This document shows, piece after piece, positions 1 through 11,333 of a stretch of DNA of 64,000 nt (positions are counted from its first letter, which is position 1; every line of letters starts with the position of its first letter). The translations under genes and the position numbers were made by a program. The notes under the pieces are model-generated. The model did not search any database. It was given only the letters and a program-made list of their open reading frames with translations, and was not told the DNA's origin. The stretch is from Apoda limacodes (taxonomy: Eukaryota > Arthropoda > Insecta > Lepidoptera > Limacodidae): positions 7,631,001-7,695,000 of the forward strand of contig OX291547.1 in assembly GCA_946406115.1 (NCBI GenBank). Reading direction: 5' to 3'.

Positions 1-294
1 CTTTCATATAAATGCACATGTAGATTATATTATACTAACGTAATGTTAAAAAAACGTTATGTTAAAAAACAAGGATGAACAACATACTGTTCCAAACAAA
101 TTCAATGTCAGGTGACACTGTCTTTGACACCTTATTTATAATAAGGTGTCAAATGCCTTGACTTTACTACTTTATTTGGCATGCATCGATTCTTCTTTGT
201 AGGTATTTATAATACTCATTCATAAATATTGAATAGCAAATATGAAGGGATAGGAAGATTCTAGAATCTATTTCACAGTGTAAAATGGGCACTC
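1..294. other. AT-rich intergenic sequence
   Basis: This stretch is AT-rich and has no reading frame, tandem repeat or inverted repeat that I can support. A short block around 100-155 repeats the word AAGGTGTCAAATG-like in inverted form, which gives a weak hairpin of no known function. Confidence 0.5.
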
Positions 295-425
295 ACTAGG
301 TGCAATGATGACCAAGTTAGGGTCGCGGGGAGTCGCTGGTTGCAAGTGGCTCAGACCCATTCGTTTTAGGAATTTAAAACTGAGGCAGAGGTTAAGCAGT
401 GGACATCGAGTGACTCATATGGCTA
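295..425 (+). mobile_element. RTE-type LINE 3' tail fragment
   Basis: The segment carries the degraded end of a lepidopteran RTE retrotransposon. A core like GTCGCGGGGAGTCGCTGG is followed by GAGGCAGAGG and by AGCAGTGGACATCGAG. In known RTE copies the last of these encodes the C-terminal peptide and tail around 'QQWTSI'. It is 5'-truncated and has no open frame. The family is recalled from other Lepidoptera and was not searched. Confidence 0.5.
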
Positions 426-1137
426 TGACAATATTAAATATATAAGTGAGTATATATTAACTTTGTTACTGTCGACCGACAATTCTTTTTTTGATCGGAC
501 AGCAATCAAATCATAAACCTTGGCAAAGCAGATGCCAACGAATGACATGAAATTTAACTGTTTGACGGAAACACAAACTGATTTAATACAGTGACTTGTT
601 GAGTCTGTGCGCACTTCATTCACTTATGATAAATCAATCATGGTGGTTAAGTGCACTGGAGATCTTATTCCACATAACAAATAATTAAATTAATGAAAAA
701 ATATTTAAGTGAATAGTTACAATATTAATTATCTGCATTGACATAAAAGAAACACGTTAGCATGTAGAAACGATACGTAAGATTTTTCCAAAGCACAAAA
801 AGGAGATGGCTGAAATTACGTAGGCACTTTGCCTTGATGCCTTAATGTTATTATAATTTTTAATGCATTCTTCAACCTTGTACCTACTCCTATTAAACAT
901 ACTTTTGACTTCGCCCAAAGGCTTTGGAGTAGTAAAAATAAATTGTTGTTTAATGATTTTAAACTTTTGCGAGTTGTACTCAGTATTAATTGCTAATTTA
1001 ATAAACGCGACCCATAAAAAAACAAATTTTTAGCGATTAAAAATAAACCGCTCTACCGATTTTCCTCAAACTATTTTTAGATTTAAGTCATGACGTGGCT
1101 GATCGATTGATATAGTCTCGAGACAAATTAGTCCAAT
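426..1137. other. AT-rich intergenic sequence
   Basis: The stretch is AT-rich. A 66-codon frame on the minus strand (423-623) has no recognisable domain, and it overlaps no splice signals that would make it a convincing exon. Nothing else could be supported. Confidence 0.4.
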
Positions 1138-1312
1138 CAATAGAGTGCCCTAGAGAGAAGTCCGCGTACCGGAAGGTAAAGCGTGGGACGCCCTCCTGCC
1201 CGGTGGGCCGACGACCCGTGGTGGCTGGATGCAGAAGGCAGAGGGCAGAGAACCCGGACAGATGGCGCGCCATGAAGGAGACTTTCAGTGGGCCAATATA
1301 GGCTGATATGAT
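1138..1312 (+). mobile_element. RTE-type LINE 3' coding tail, frameshifted
   Basis: On the plus strand one frame reads GRPPARWADDP. It then shifts into a frame that reads CRRQRAENPDRWRAMKE and a segment equivalent to the 'AYVQQW' ending of RTE polymerases. This is the extreme C-terminus of an RTE-clade reverse transcriptase, after the catalytic domain. The copy is 5'-truncated, carries at least one frameshift, and ends near 1312 at GGGCCAATATAGGCTG. It is not functional. Confidence 0.6.
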
Positions 1313-1837
1313 AAAGAGTTAATTTGGTCATTACACACGCAGAATTCTTGTAAACTTCTTATTAACAAATAAAAGAAAAAACGTTTAAGAATAATAATTA
1401 ATCATTTTGACCTTGCGGTAGTTTTATCAAATAATGTCATTCTCACTTTACAAAAAGTACAAAGGTCAAGTCCATGTCTAATTAATCAAGATTTTGTTTA
1501 TTAACAAAAAGTGTACAGCGTCAAAATATACTTTTAAGTTTTGTTATACATAAAAACGTTTTAAAATCTAGTTTCTTTTCGGTGAAATCACCGTGAGAGA
1601 TGGTTAAGAAGTATAGAAAAAAAGAATACAAGTTACAGCATTTTGCAATCGAATATTGCCGTGCATTGCTGTTGCTTAGCAATAGCTTTTTGCCATGCGC
1701 GCAATGTACAATAAACACAACTGCTGTTACATATTTCGGAGCAGAACTTAAGAAACATGCAATAATTCATATCATACTATTTAAAAATTAAATGCATACG
1801 GACATACAATGCCACAAGTCGGTGGTGGCAGAAAGGT

Positions 1838-2050
1838 TTTTCTTAATTTCTCAAGTACATCGATTATTCACACCAATGGCTTTTAGGTGAAGCAGAATAT
1901 CGTGAGGAAATCTGCAAAGGTCAAAAAAAAGGCGTGTGTGAAGTCCACAATCCGCACTGGGCCCGCGCGTGGACTATGGCTCAAATCACCCTCGGAGGGG
2001 GTAGGCCGTGGCCCAACAGTGGGGACGTATAAGGCTAATAAGGACACAGT
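1838..2050 (+). mobile_element. Lepidopteran SINE/LINE-tail repeat
   Basis: The copy contains three blocks that I recognise as one lepidopteran interspersed repeat: GGCTTTTAGGTGAAG with ATCGTGAGGAAATCTG, then AATCCGCACTGGGCCC with GTGGACTATGG, then GCCCAACAGTGGGGACGTA. Diverged relatives lie at 19405-19572 and, inverted, at 20020-20170. The inverted copy retains a tRNA-like head, which suggests the family is a tRNA-derived SINE with a LINE-like tail. Confidence 0.6.
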
Positions 2051-2755
2051 ACAACATTTTTTTCTGACCCTCGGGTCTTCGGGTGTTCGGTCACTAGTAT
2101 CATTGTAAGTTCACACCATTTCAATATGGCGACAGTAGTTTTAATTTATGGCCACCAGTTTAGAAATGTTTGTTGGCAATACATATACACAATGGCAATA
2201 GGTAACAATTTATTCACGGTTTTCTCCTCATTGAAAAATATTTGTCTGGTCAATAGTGAACTAAAACCATATCACGACTTTAAAGTCGATCTCGTTTTCT
2301 TTCTTACACAAAGTCGGAATGTTTACAAAACCATCCCATTCATAATCGATGAATAAGTGCGAAGTAAGCGATGTGCTATGCTAATATTTTACATTGAAGT
2401 AAAATATGTCAGAATTTTTTTCATTTTGTTTAAGTACAATGATCTTTAGAAGAACTTTGAGGCACGGGGCATAAAGCCAGACAAAGCAAAGTAGAATAGG
2501 TGAAAAACAATAAATATTAATAACTCGAATATTATTATTTGAATCAAAATTTTTGTTAATTACAGCCCTAGGTTTTGTATTGAGCAGTATTATAATGAAA
2601 TTTAAGCTTTATAATATTTAGCGTTAAAAAAATAAATTGAAAATTGGCAAAAACTAGAGGTGACTTTGTGATTTTTTCCTATCGAGAATAGTTTATTGCA
2701 TTATGTTTTTGCTAATATCAGATATTGGAATTATGATGTAGTATCTATCTGTTTT
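2051..2755. other. AT-rich intergenic sequence
   Basis: No feature can be supported. The 76-codon frame at 2126-2356 has no recognisable motif. Confidence 0.4.
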
Positions 2756-2872
2756 TTTTTATATTTATTGAAGTGAGAACTTCTTCAGCGGCGTTATGCA
2801 CTTTTTTTGTTCTGATCGAAAATTCGTAAGACGGAACTCGCGTCAGGACACGTGACCTTTATTTAGATTAGG
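2756..2872. repeat. Fragment of an interspersed repeat (AAGTGAGAACTTCTTCAGCG type)
   Basis: The block joins GAAGTGAGAACTTCTTCAG with GACGGAACTCGCGTCAGGA and CACGTGACC. I recall this word order from other lepidopteran genomes as a repeat of unknown class. No coding potential is visible. Only one copy was noticed in this window, so the call rests on memory. Confidence 0.35.
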
Positions 2873-4050
2873 TTAGTTTTTATTTTTAGTATATAATAAA
2901 CAAACATTATAATAAATAAATTTGTATACGAATTGATAGGAAGTAAATAGCTAGTATGTTTTCACTTCTGCCGGCACTCTAATCCGTGCAATCCGTTTTT
3001 TTTGGAACTTGATTTACTAATATTTAAGGTATTTAATTTTGTAAGGTTATAACTAGGTTTGAATTGATATTGTTAGTAATGTGACTTTCAGTAAGTAATT
3101 TTTTTTTTTGTTATTTTTTTATTCATTCAATTAGGTCATACTTTTACAAATAAAAGTTCGTATTAAAATAAACTAAACCCAGATCTAATTAAAATTTCCA
3201 CGAGTATGGTCATATAAATAAAATCTATTAAATTAATTTTAATCAGTATACCTAATCTTTAAGTTTATTAACTGTAAAGTAAAATTTTAACAAAAATTGT
3301 TCGATTTAAAATTTTACTGAAACGTTAAAAATAAGCCCCCAAAACGAAATGCTGCTACTAAGAAAACATCGAGCTATTTTTTTTGTATATAGCTAGATAG
3401 GTATGTGTGAAATATTTATTTATATTTGAATGTTTTAATATAATTGTATAGATAATTATGCAGTGAATTTATTTGTATAAGAAACAGAAGTATATCACTG
3501 CGGATGAAATTAGCGTCAAGTCAAAACACGCATTTCATTATATTGAAAACATTTAATATTCGGTGACCTACAGCAAAACAGAATTTATAAATGTTTTAAC
3601 GGTTAAAGACTTCGACTCAAAATTCCTTAGATATATTTCTTTATTTTTTTTTTCACCGTATAAAGTAATCGCATTTCAGTAGTGATCATTTGCATCACAA
3701 TCTGTGTTGCTTCTGTGCCAGACAGTACGTTATCGTCGTTTTTTTTTATTTTCTTTTATTTTATTTTTTATAGTAAGTAGTCTTTTGTCATCTGTATTAC
3801 TTTTAGCTGTGGAAAAAACTTGTTAACATATTCTTAATTAGACTTATTTACATAATTACCGTTAACCACTCTAACTTAATAAATATGTACGTTGTGCTAT
3901 GCATATGTTGGTTTCGAACTCTGGACAACCTGCGGGCATGTAGTGCTATTACTTATACCTATTGTACTGCAGGTTGTCAAAAAATCGAATTCTGATATCG
4001 CAACTGAACCGTATCAAACGGAGAAGGTTCGTATCTATTTGTCATTCCAG
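2873..4050. other. AT-rich sequence with homopolymer T runs
   Basis: The stretch has many T(8-10) runs and no supportable gene. It ends where the RTE relic begins. Confidence 0.5.
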
Positions 4051-5205
4051 ACATCATCTCAGCCGCAAGAAGTCTACTGCTGAACATAGGCCTCCCCCAT
4101 AGTTTTCCAAAGGAAACAGTTGGAAGCGGCCTGCATCCAGCGTCTTCCTGCGGCCTTCGCTATGTCGTCTTACCACCTTGTGGGCGGTCTTCCGACGCTG
4201 CGTTTGCCAGTCCGTGGCCTCCATTCGAGAACCTTTCGGCCCCATCGACCATCAGTTCTACGTACTATGTGCCCTGTCCACTGCCACTTCACCTTGCTAA
4301 TACGCTGGGCTATATCGGTGACTTTCGTTCGTCTACGGATCTCCGCATTTCTGATTCGATCTCGTAGAGAAACCCTGAGCATAGCAATCTCCATAGCTCG
4401 TTGTGTGACTTTGAGCTTACTTATAAGGCCCATAGTTAGAGGCCACGTTTCAGAGCCATATGTCATCACTGGTAACACACACTGGTCAAAGACTTTCGTC
4501 TTGAGGCACTGAGGTATTTTGGACGACAAGACGTTGCGGAGTTTTCCGAACGCTGCCCAGCCAAGTTGGATTCGACGATTGACCTCTTTCCCGAAGTTGG
4601 ACCTACCTAGTTGGACCGTTTGTCCTAAGTAGACGTATTCGTCTATATATAACTTCGAGCCTCAAGTTCCCGACTGATATTTGGGTGGGCACAGCATGGA
4701 TATTTGACATGATCTTTGTCTTGTCCATGTTCATTTTAAGGCCCACCTATGGGGAAACTTGATTGAGGTCTTGCATCGATTCTGCCATGACCACAATATC
4801 GTCGGCAAATCGAAGGTGATTAATTTACTCGCCGTTGATATTGATGCCAAGTCCTTTCCACTCCAGAGTTTTGTTGGCATCTTCCAATACAGCAGTAAAC
4901 AGTTTCGGAGAAATGACATCTCCCTGTCTCACACCTCGTTGTAATGGAATTGCCCTCAAGCTCTGCTCCTGTACTCGGACCGACATGGTGGCTTTATTGT
5001 TCAAACTCTTCAGCACTTCGATATACCGATAGTCAAGCCGGCATCGCTGGAGAGACCCTAGCACCGCTCATGTTTCGACCGAATCAAAGGCTTTTTCATA
5101 GTCTACAAACGCTAAGCATAGTGGCAAGTTGTACTCCTCAGTCTTTTGTATAACTTGCCGCAGCGTATGAATGTGGTCTATGATACTATAACCTTTCTCA
5201 TTCCA
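4051..5205 (-). pseudogene. RTE-clade LINE reverse transcriptase, 5'-truncated
   Basis: Read on the minus strand, this is the C-terminal two thirds of an RTE non-LTR retrotransposon polymerase. Visible parts in order are KGYSIIDHIHTLRQVIQ, the motif A region FVDYEKAFDSV (about 5120-5085), RGVRQGDVISPKLF (about 4945-4905), the catalytic FADD (4809-4798), CVLPVMTYGSETW (about 4490-4450), and the terminal GRWGRKVLEW...GRPPTRW with a 'EAYVQQW'-like end. The FADD block is in frame with the upstream piece but is separated from it by a TAA at 4827-4825. Further frameshifts follow, for example near 4730-4640. The endonuclease domain is missing because the copy is truncated near 5205. The 3' end lies at GATGATGT, typical of RTE tails. 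It is dead but not ancient. Confidence 0.9.
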
Positions 5206-5760
5206 GTAATCTGACCAAATACAATTCATATTCATGCTTATATTAACAGCCAACGTTCCGCTGCAAGGACTCGAGGAACGAGTCACATGGGAAAAAAACG
5301 GTAAATGGTGGAGTTCTGTAAAGTGCTCAAAACTGAGTCCAAAAAGATGATAATTAAAGAAACGGAGGGTCCTCAACCATTGGAAGGTATGCGGCGTTTC
5401 CAGTCCGGATAAGTGAGTGATTCTAGTAGTGTCATCTCACGGCATTCCCATGTGTGCCTATTTTCTCTGGCCAGGCCATCATTGAATGAAACAAGCTGAC
5501 TTTTATACAAGAAAATTTGATATTACAGCACGAATAATTATAATAACTTTAATTTCTACTAGACGAACTATAGCTATTATAATCAAGAAGTTGTCGTATT
5601 CAATTTCGATAACCGACTTAAGCAAAGGCGAAGTCGCGGGCAAAAGATATTAGGTATTGCATAAATGTGTGGACAGAGATCTGAAACATAAACTTTTGAA
5701 TAGAGAACTAAATTCTATGTTTTCTATTTATATGATTCGTGTTTCAAATATAGGCTGTCA
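5206..5760. other. Unassigned sequence upstream of the RTE relic
   Basis: The first part (5206-5480) is less AT-rich than its surroundings and contains words such as CGGCGTTTCCAGTCCGG, but I could not match it to a family. Around 5625-5655 the text AAGTCGCGGGCAAAAG resembles the end of the common lepidopteran repeat that finishes in 'CGCGGGCGAAAGCTAG'. No gene is visible. Confidence 0.35.
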
Positions 5761-6012
5761 CAAATAAAATCCATAATATAAATGAAAATCCAATGGAACA
5801 TTATTTGACAGAAGATAAAATGTGATATATGGTCCTTCCGCAAGGGCAACCATCACTCGCAGGCATAACCTGATGGGATTCGCAATCGGCCATATGCAAA
5901 TAAGTGTATAGCTATAAAAAGCTATCTGGCGGTAAGCAATAACTTTCATATGGCCTTTGATTGGCTTCGATAACGTCATTTGGCTCGTTTTGGCACAACG
6001 CAATACGTACAA
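5761..6012 (-). other. Unidentified 84-codon open frame
   Basis: The minus strand is open for 84 codons and begins with an ATG in TACGTATTGCG-like context. The block is richer in GC and CpG than its flanks and contains GCCCTTGCGGAAGGACC. I recognise no domain, signal peptide or splice-site pair, and the composition could equally mark an old repeat. I give no function. Confidence 0.2.
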
Positions 6013-6379
6013 TAAGCTTTTGTAACGCTTGTCGAGTCATTATCTTAAAGGTGAATCATTTTTTTCCGCATTGCAGATTCGCACATGAGAGCGCCTTATT
6101 ACATTTCTGAATACAATATTTGAATATAGCAACTTACACGGATTCAAAAAATGTAATCGGTAAAAAAATATCTGATACCATGATTTTGAAATTGCGGTTG
6201 TCCCGGCTGTTACTCAAACAGATCCGAGAATACAAGTTGGCTATGTTATATTGTAATATTGTTTATTGTAATGTTGGCGTTAGTTCAAAGATAAAAGTAG
6301 AGGGATTACCATAATGCTGTTTGATGTGGAATTCTAGCTATTGTCACTACCTTAGAGAGCGTTTTCAGTGCCATACCTC

Positions 6380-6700
6380 TTTTTTTTATATACCACTAAA
6401 GTGGCAAACAAGCACACGGTCCGCTTGAGGATAAGCGGACACCGTGGCCTATGAACGCTTGTAACACCAGGGGTATCACTTGCGCGTTGCCGACCCTTCA
6501 GAAATCCAATAACTTCTTCCTTGAAGAACCCCATACTGCAGTCCTTAGAGAAAACCTTGGCAGCAGCAGCAGCTCATTCCGGAACCCAAGCGTTCGCGGG
6601 AGGAAGTTTCTCTGAAACCGCACTGTACGCGACCATTTCGGTTCTAAAGAGTGAGAATGAATTCCCTGCCGATGGCGGGCGCTGCTATCGTAGAAAGTTG
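6380..6700 (-). mobile_element. LINE family A 3' tail, 5'-truncated
   Basis: The copy reads on the minus strand. It encodes the C-terminus shared by all family A copies here (ARHRQGIHSHSLEPKWSRTV, FQRNFLPRTL, then FLKGRQRASDTPGVTSVH), followed by the 3' end GTGGCAAAC/TATACCACT inverted and a T-run at 6380 (poly-A on the element's strand). The frame is broken near GFRNELLLL by an extra (GCA)n-like CAGCAGCAGCAG at 6560-6572. It represents only the last 110 or so codons of the polymerase. Confidence 0.85.
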
Positions 6701-7365
6701 TATTACGGTATTTTAATATAATTATTCGAAATTTTGTTCGATCTATAGAGATTGTAATCAGTAAAGATTTATGAAAATGTAGGTCTACACTATTTGATTT
6801 GATTACGTTAATAAACATTGTGATAAATACCAATAGTTACCAATTCTAAAACCGCTAAGGTCCGTCTGACTACTATCATTTGTATAATTAAATTTTTAAT
6901 ACAGTTTACATAATATACGAATCATTTTTTTGTTTACATGAATAAATTATCTAAATATAAACCTCTTAGTGAAAGTTATATTATATATTATACGATATTA
7001 AGTAGTAAATCATAATTCTTTTTTAAATATCATAGTAGATATTTATACGCTTATATAATTTTTGAATTAAATAAACATAGGGATAAGGATATTATAAATT
7101 CGATGACCTTATTACGTTTATTTTATTAATTCAAGTTATAAATATAATATTAAAACGACTTTGAAAATATTGAATCTCATTAATCTCACAGCATGTGCCC
7201 CGTCATCACAAAGGGTAAGAGAAAAATTATTGCAGTTTCTGATGTCAATAATATATACTATATAAAGCCTTCAGAATATTATAAATATATTAAATTTTAA
7301 GTTATTTCATTCATAATCAATGTCAAAAGTTTAACTCCGCACTAAAAAATATTGTATTATTTCAA
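6701..7365. other. AT-rich intergenic sequence
   Basis: Very AT-rich with no supportable feature. Confidence 0.5.
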
Positions 7366-7482
7366 TTAGGTTTTACGTTTGTTTGTTTGTTGGTTGCTTA
7401 GCATCGCTATTAAGCTGATTTGGGCACATAGATTGTTAAAGATACGAGGAAGGACATAGGCTACTTTTTATTCCGGAATATT
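7366..7482 (+). repeat. Fragment of a common lepidopteran repeat (GGCTACTTTTTATTCCGG type)
   Basis: GTTTGTTTGTTGGTTGC is followed by GACATAGGCTACTTTTTATT. This is the hallmark order of a very abundant non-coding lepidopteran repeat, possibly Helitron-related, whose class I cannot confirm. Related copies lie at 41310-41745 and 52345-52620. Confidence 0.5.
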
Positions 7483-8617
7483 CAATAACTATAACATATA
7501 TTCAATAACATTCATTCAATAGGAGCCACATTTATTGTTATCACATCCATATATCATTTCCTACGAAACATTTTTTACACAACATTTATTTTTTACTCAA
7601 AATTTTTAAAATAAATCATGAACAAAATAAAAAAAAACAACTACACGTAACAATAAATCAATACTAATATTATATCACAACTTTTTTCGTGAGTAGCACT
7701 CCATTTCAGTTTTCCGCGTCCAAGCAAGAAGTTACCATTATGCGGCTTTTTATAGAACAATGACAAGGCTGAAATAATATTGTAACGCGCAAAAACTTAG
7801 CTTCAGTATTGACTTCGGGTAAAAAGTGTTGCCAGTACACGATACGAAAAGTCTACTAAAACAAGATTTCGTGTTATTCGATTTAACGTTGTGTCGCCGT
7901 AAATAAATATAAGGGCTAAATAAACTTAATCTTGAGGTTTTTTTAATACTAGTAACAAAGCTCAAAGTCTAGAAAGTGTTTTATACAATTTATTATTTCT
8001 TATCTTTTAAATGGCAGTGCAATATAATTGTGAGACCATATAATTTTCTATATAATTCAGTGTTGAGGTACCTTTACCCCTTGTTTTATTACGTTAATGG
8101 CCACTGACCTTGTTTATTTATACCGTCCCTACAAAAAAATTAAATCAAGGAAATTAATTGTAAAAAAAAAACACTTCCTTTTCTCTTTTTTTTTGTTAAA
8201 TAATTCAATTAGGAAAAAGTTTAATATGTACAATCTATAATAACGTAAGTTTTGATTAGAAAATTGCTAGATCATTACAAATCATGTTACATTTATAATT
8301 AGTATTTATTTATAAGTTAAGGATTCTTCTTTTTTTAATTGAAACAGACAACAGTCAATAAATACACGTAATTACACGTAGAAAAAATAAACTAAACACA
8401 AATGAAAGAAATAGATAGAAGCGGTCGCTACTTCTTAGGCTAGTATGATGCTATTTGAACTGACGTAATAGTAGATTTTCCCTCACATTGCAATTAATTC
8501 AAAGTCATTTCTCGAATTCTTGAAAGTGACTTTGATGCCATGTTAAGGTCAATTTATTATAATTAATCTATTAGTTAGACAGAAAAATAGGTAAAAAATT
8601 TTTAGCTTGTATATTAA
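7483..8617. other. AT-rich sequence without features
   Basis: No gene or repeat can be supported. A 71-codon minus-strand frame at 7750-7965 has no recognisable motif. Confidence 0.45.
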
Positions 8618-8795
8618 ATCACACATGGAGCTATAATATACATTGTTGTAAACTATAATAAGACATATAACGATATATTTTCTATAGTAAACTTTAAATT
8701 ATCACACACGCAGCTATAATTAATAATTATATATTTCAGTTTTGTATGTTTATATTTTGGCATAATAATATAAATATTATAGCTACTTGTGTATA
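8618..8795. mobile_element. Short inverted-repeat element (MITE-like), copy 1
   Basis: The left end reads ATCACACATGGAGCTATAAT. The right end, inverted, reads ACACAAGTAGCTATAATAT. A second element at 51621-51787 has the same ends and the same internal words GATATATTTTCTATAGTAA and TATTTTGGCATA. Two independent copies with matching ends about 170-180 bp apart indicate a non-autonomous DNA transposon. No clear target duplication was seen and there is no coding capacity. Confidence 0.6.
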
Positions 8796-9319
8796 GATAA
8801 AAGAAAATATAACTAACCTTTCTTGAAGGTTCAAACGACAAAACTTTTAAAACCCTATAATATTCAAGTTTTTATTTTAATTAAATAAAATCTAACCAAT
8901 CTTTAAGCCATATGTACATTAAACTAATATGTAGTTATTTAATCCTAGCTTGGATTTGGTAATTTATTGGTCCATTATTAGTTTGAGGTTTATTAATTTT
9001 TTTAACTTCCGACAACCCTGCAGAGAAATTGATTATTCCCGTTGTCGTAAGCAGAAGTTCATAATATAATTATAACATTACTCAAAGTATATTTACAATG
9101 TAACAGCAACTAATAGATCCGTAGTAAACAAAGGTATTTGAACACCAGAATAATTAATTATAATTTTATTCCAAAAGGAAATTGATTATCATTTTCCCCG
9201 ACAGTCACGCGACTAATTTAAGCGTTAGCCGCGTTATACGGTAAAACTTGCTTGAGCTACCACTGTGCAAATGATATACACTGTTCTATAATAACTTTGT
9301 GTTTAGTGCGTGTATATGA

Positions 9320-9352
<33 letters not shown>
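9320..9352. repeat. (AT)n microsatellite
   Basis: An uninterrupted TA dinucleotide run of about 24 bases is followed, after TT, by a shorter run. Confidence 0.9.
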
Positions 9353-9353
<1 letters not shown>

Positions 9354-10063
9354 GTATTTAATGTAGCCTAACTATATTCTTACTTATAAATAATAGTTTA
9401 GTTATGGTGTAACACTTTCCCAAGCCAACTTTTACAAGTGAAAAACTATGAACCGCTACCATCACGCTTAGCAATGTCATGCTAGCATTGAAAATGAAAG
9501 TGTAAAAAACATGAATAATGTGTAGAAACTCGTAAAATTACAGTTTAATCGTAATCAATGATTAATATAGGCCAACATTTAATTTATTGAAATAAATTAC
9601 CATAAATGTTTTGCAATTCACATGCGGAAAGGTGTTCAAACAAAATTTGTGTTTAGTATTCTCCATGTCAAACTCAGTGTCCATCGAATTACGCAATTGT
9701 AAACGAAAGTTATTATTTATTTACTTTTGAATAATATTCAAATTCTTGTCCAAACTGCCATTTATGCAATGCTATAATTAATTTTTTACAATTAGTTCTT
9801 CGATATTTCGCGGATTGCAATACCTCACTGCCTGCTGTGACGAAATTTTAATAAGTTTCTAGGTGTATATAATTTTGTAATAAGCATATTGTACCTTAAA
9901 CACAATAGTTAAAGTGTAATTAGGACTACATTTTTGTATTCTGCATATTAAGTAAAAATATCATCATCTTTCTATATCCCCCCCTATATTTTCCTAGCCC
10001 ATATAGGTAGACAATTTTCATATAACATTTTTCTTTCATTTCTGCGGAAAAATCGTGGAAACT
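9353..10063 (-). other. Presumed first-intron sequence
   Basis: If the exon at 10070-10310 is real, this AT-rich stretch is the beginning of its first intron, read on the minus strand. No second exon could be identified within it or elsewhere below 10 kb. Confidence 0.35.
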
Positions 10064-10069
10064 ACTCAC

Positions 10070-10310
10070 CTGTAGATATAACCAGTGCAAAAACAAGCGC
10101 CACAGCGCCGAAAGACCTCATTTTGATTGCGTACGCGCACAGCACGAAGTATTAAACAGTACACAGCACTGCACTTCACCACCGACGCATATCCACGATC
10201 GACGCGCGAGAGCTGAGCGCGCGCGGGAGTGACAGTGCTGGTTTGCACGACTCTACCACGACCAGCGACTATGGTGGGGCACAATTTTCCAGCTCGAAGG
10301 TTACGGAAGT
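10070..10310 (-). CDS. First exon encoding a signal peptide (partial host gene)
   Basis: On the minus strand an ATG at 10121-10119 lies in the insect-favoured context ATCAAAATG. It opens the peptide MRSFGAVALVFALVIST, which has one basic residue followed by a hydrophobic core and small residues: a textbook secretory signal. After 52 coding bases (phase 1) the frame meets ACAG/GTGAGT at 10070/10069, a perfect donor site. The 5' leader (about 10122-10310) is GC- and CpG-rich, unlike the AT-rich flanks, which is common for insect promoters. The product would enter the secretory pathway, but its mature part is not visible, so the gene cannot be named. Later exons should lie at lower coordinates or beyond the window. 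The exon could be non-functional if those exons are absent. Confidence 0.65.
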
Positions 10311-10344
10311 GAGCGAAATGTCAGGGTGGTTGATATATATTTTG
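10306..10344 (-). promoter_or_regulatory. Candidate core promoter: TATA-like box and start region
   Basis: On the minus strand AAAATATATATC (10343-10332) forms a TATA-like box. An initiator-like CTCACTTCC with its A near 10310 lies about 29 bases downstream, which is the expected spacing. It sits directly upstream of the GC-rich leader of the signal-peptide exon. The TATA match is weak evidence in an AT-rich genome, and the spacing plus the exon carry the call. Confidence 0.4.
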
Positions 10345-11019
10345 GGATAGTTTGTGGTTGCTAATTGGAATTGTTATTAAAAAAAAATACAAATTGTTAA
10401 TTGACCTTGAGTTAAATTGTCGTATAATTTGTTTTTAATAGAAAGATGTATATGTAATTAGATTTTATTATTTGTAATTTAAGGTCATTGCAGTGATTTT
10501 TTTAAAGTGTCATTTATTTAGAATTATCGAGAAGTCAATGACTGAAGCTTGGCTTTTACTATTATTTATTTATTCAAAATTGTTGTTAACGGAACTGTTC
10601 AAAATTTACTAGCCTAATTTCGAATCGCTTAAAATAGAAAGCAAGAGTCAAGGTTCAGCGACGACTTTGTTATAATCCTACAAAATTATATGTACTATTT
10701 TATTTTTTTTCGAATAATATTGTTCAACAATTGCCTTTCTTTTCTTATTTTTATAAAAACTAAAATTTCAGACAGTATGTGTTTATTTTATTACATATAT
10801 CCAGAGTTAATACTCCTCTAGGATTTGGGCAGCTCAGAATTCCGGATACGAACATTCCAGAGGCTTGAGCACCCTTATCCCATTGAGTCAGAGTCGCAGT
10901 GGTCTCCTAAATATAAGTTTAGACTCCTCATTTTTATTATTTATTTATACGTCTTTTTCTTTGCATAATAATGTTTAGTATAGCAACTACACATGATATC
11001 TTTTACATTTATTCGGATT

Positions 11020-11175
11020 ATTCCCCTCTCTCTAATCCTGACAAACTTCCTATAGTTCGTCAAGAACTGGTAATTGGGGCAATATACCCATTCTAGGTTT
11101 TAATGTTATCGCTTCTTACTTTAAAGCTGGTAATTTACGACGCCTGGCACATATATATATATATATATATAGTCC
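11020..11175. repeat. Interspersed repeat (ACTTTAAAGCTGGTAATTTACG type) with (AT)n
   Basis: TTACTTTAAAGCTGGTAATT followed by ACGACGCCTGGCACATA matches 40845-40975 and, weakly, 22210-22265. Next to it the inverted tail TAATCCTGACAAACTTCC... is also present, so two halves of the repeat face each other. The (AT)n run at 11151-11170 lies inside the repeat. Confidence 0.55.
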
Positions 11176-11333
11176 AGATACACTCCAACAAAAACAATGT
11201 TGCAGTTGCTGTATTTTTTTTTTATTTTTACCTAGAGGAAATCATGCCTATGATCTAAGTTCTTATTTTTATTATGCAAAACTACATCCAACGAGTTTGT
11301 TAAAACATATTGAAACCATTTGATTCCATTAAA

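Noticed and set aside
423..623. Possible downstream exon of the 10-kb gene
   Set aside because: The frame is on the correct strand but lacks a convincing phase-1 acceptor, and its peptide is not recognisable.
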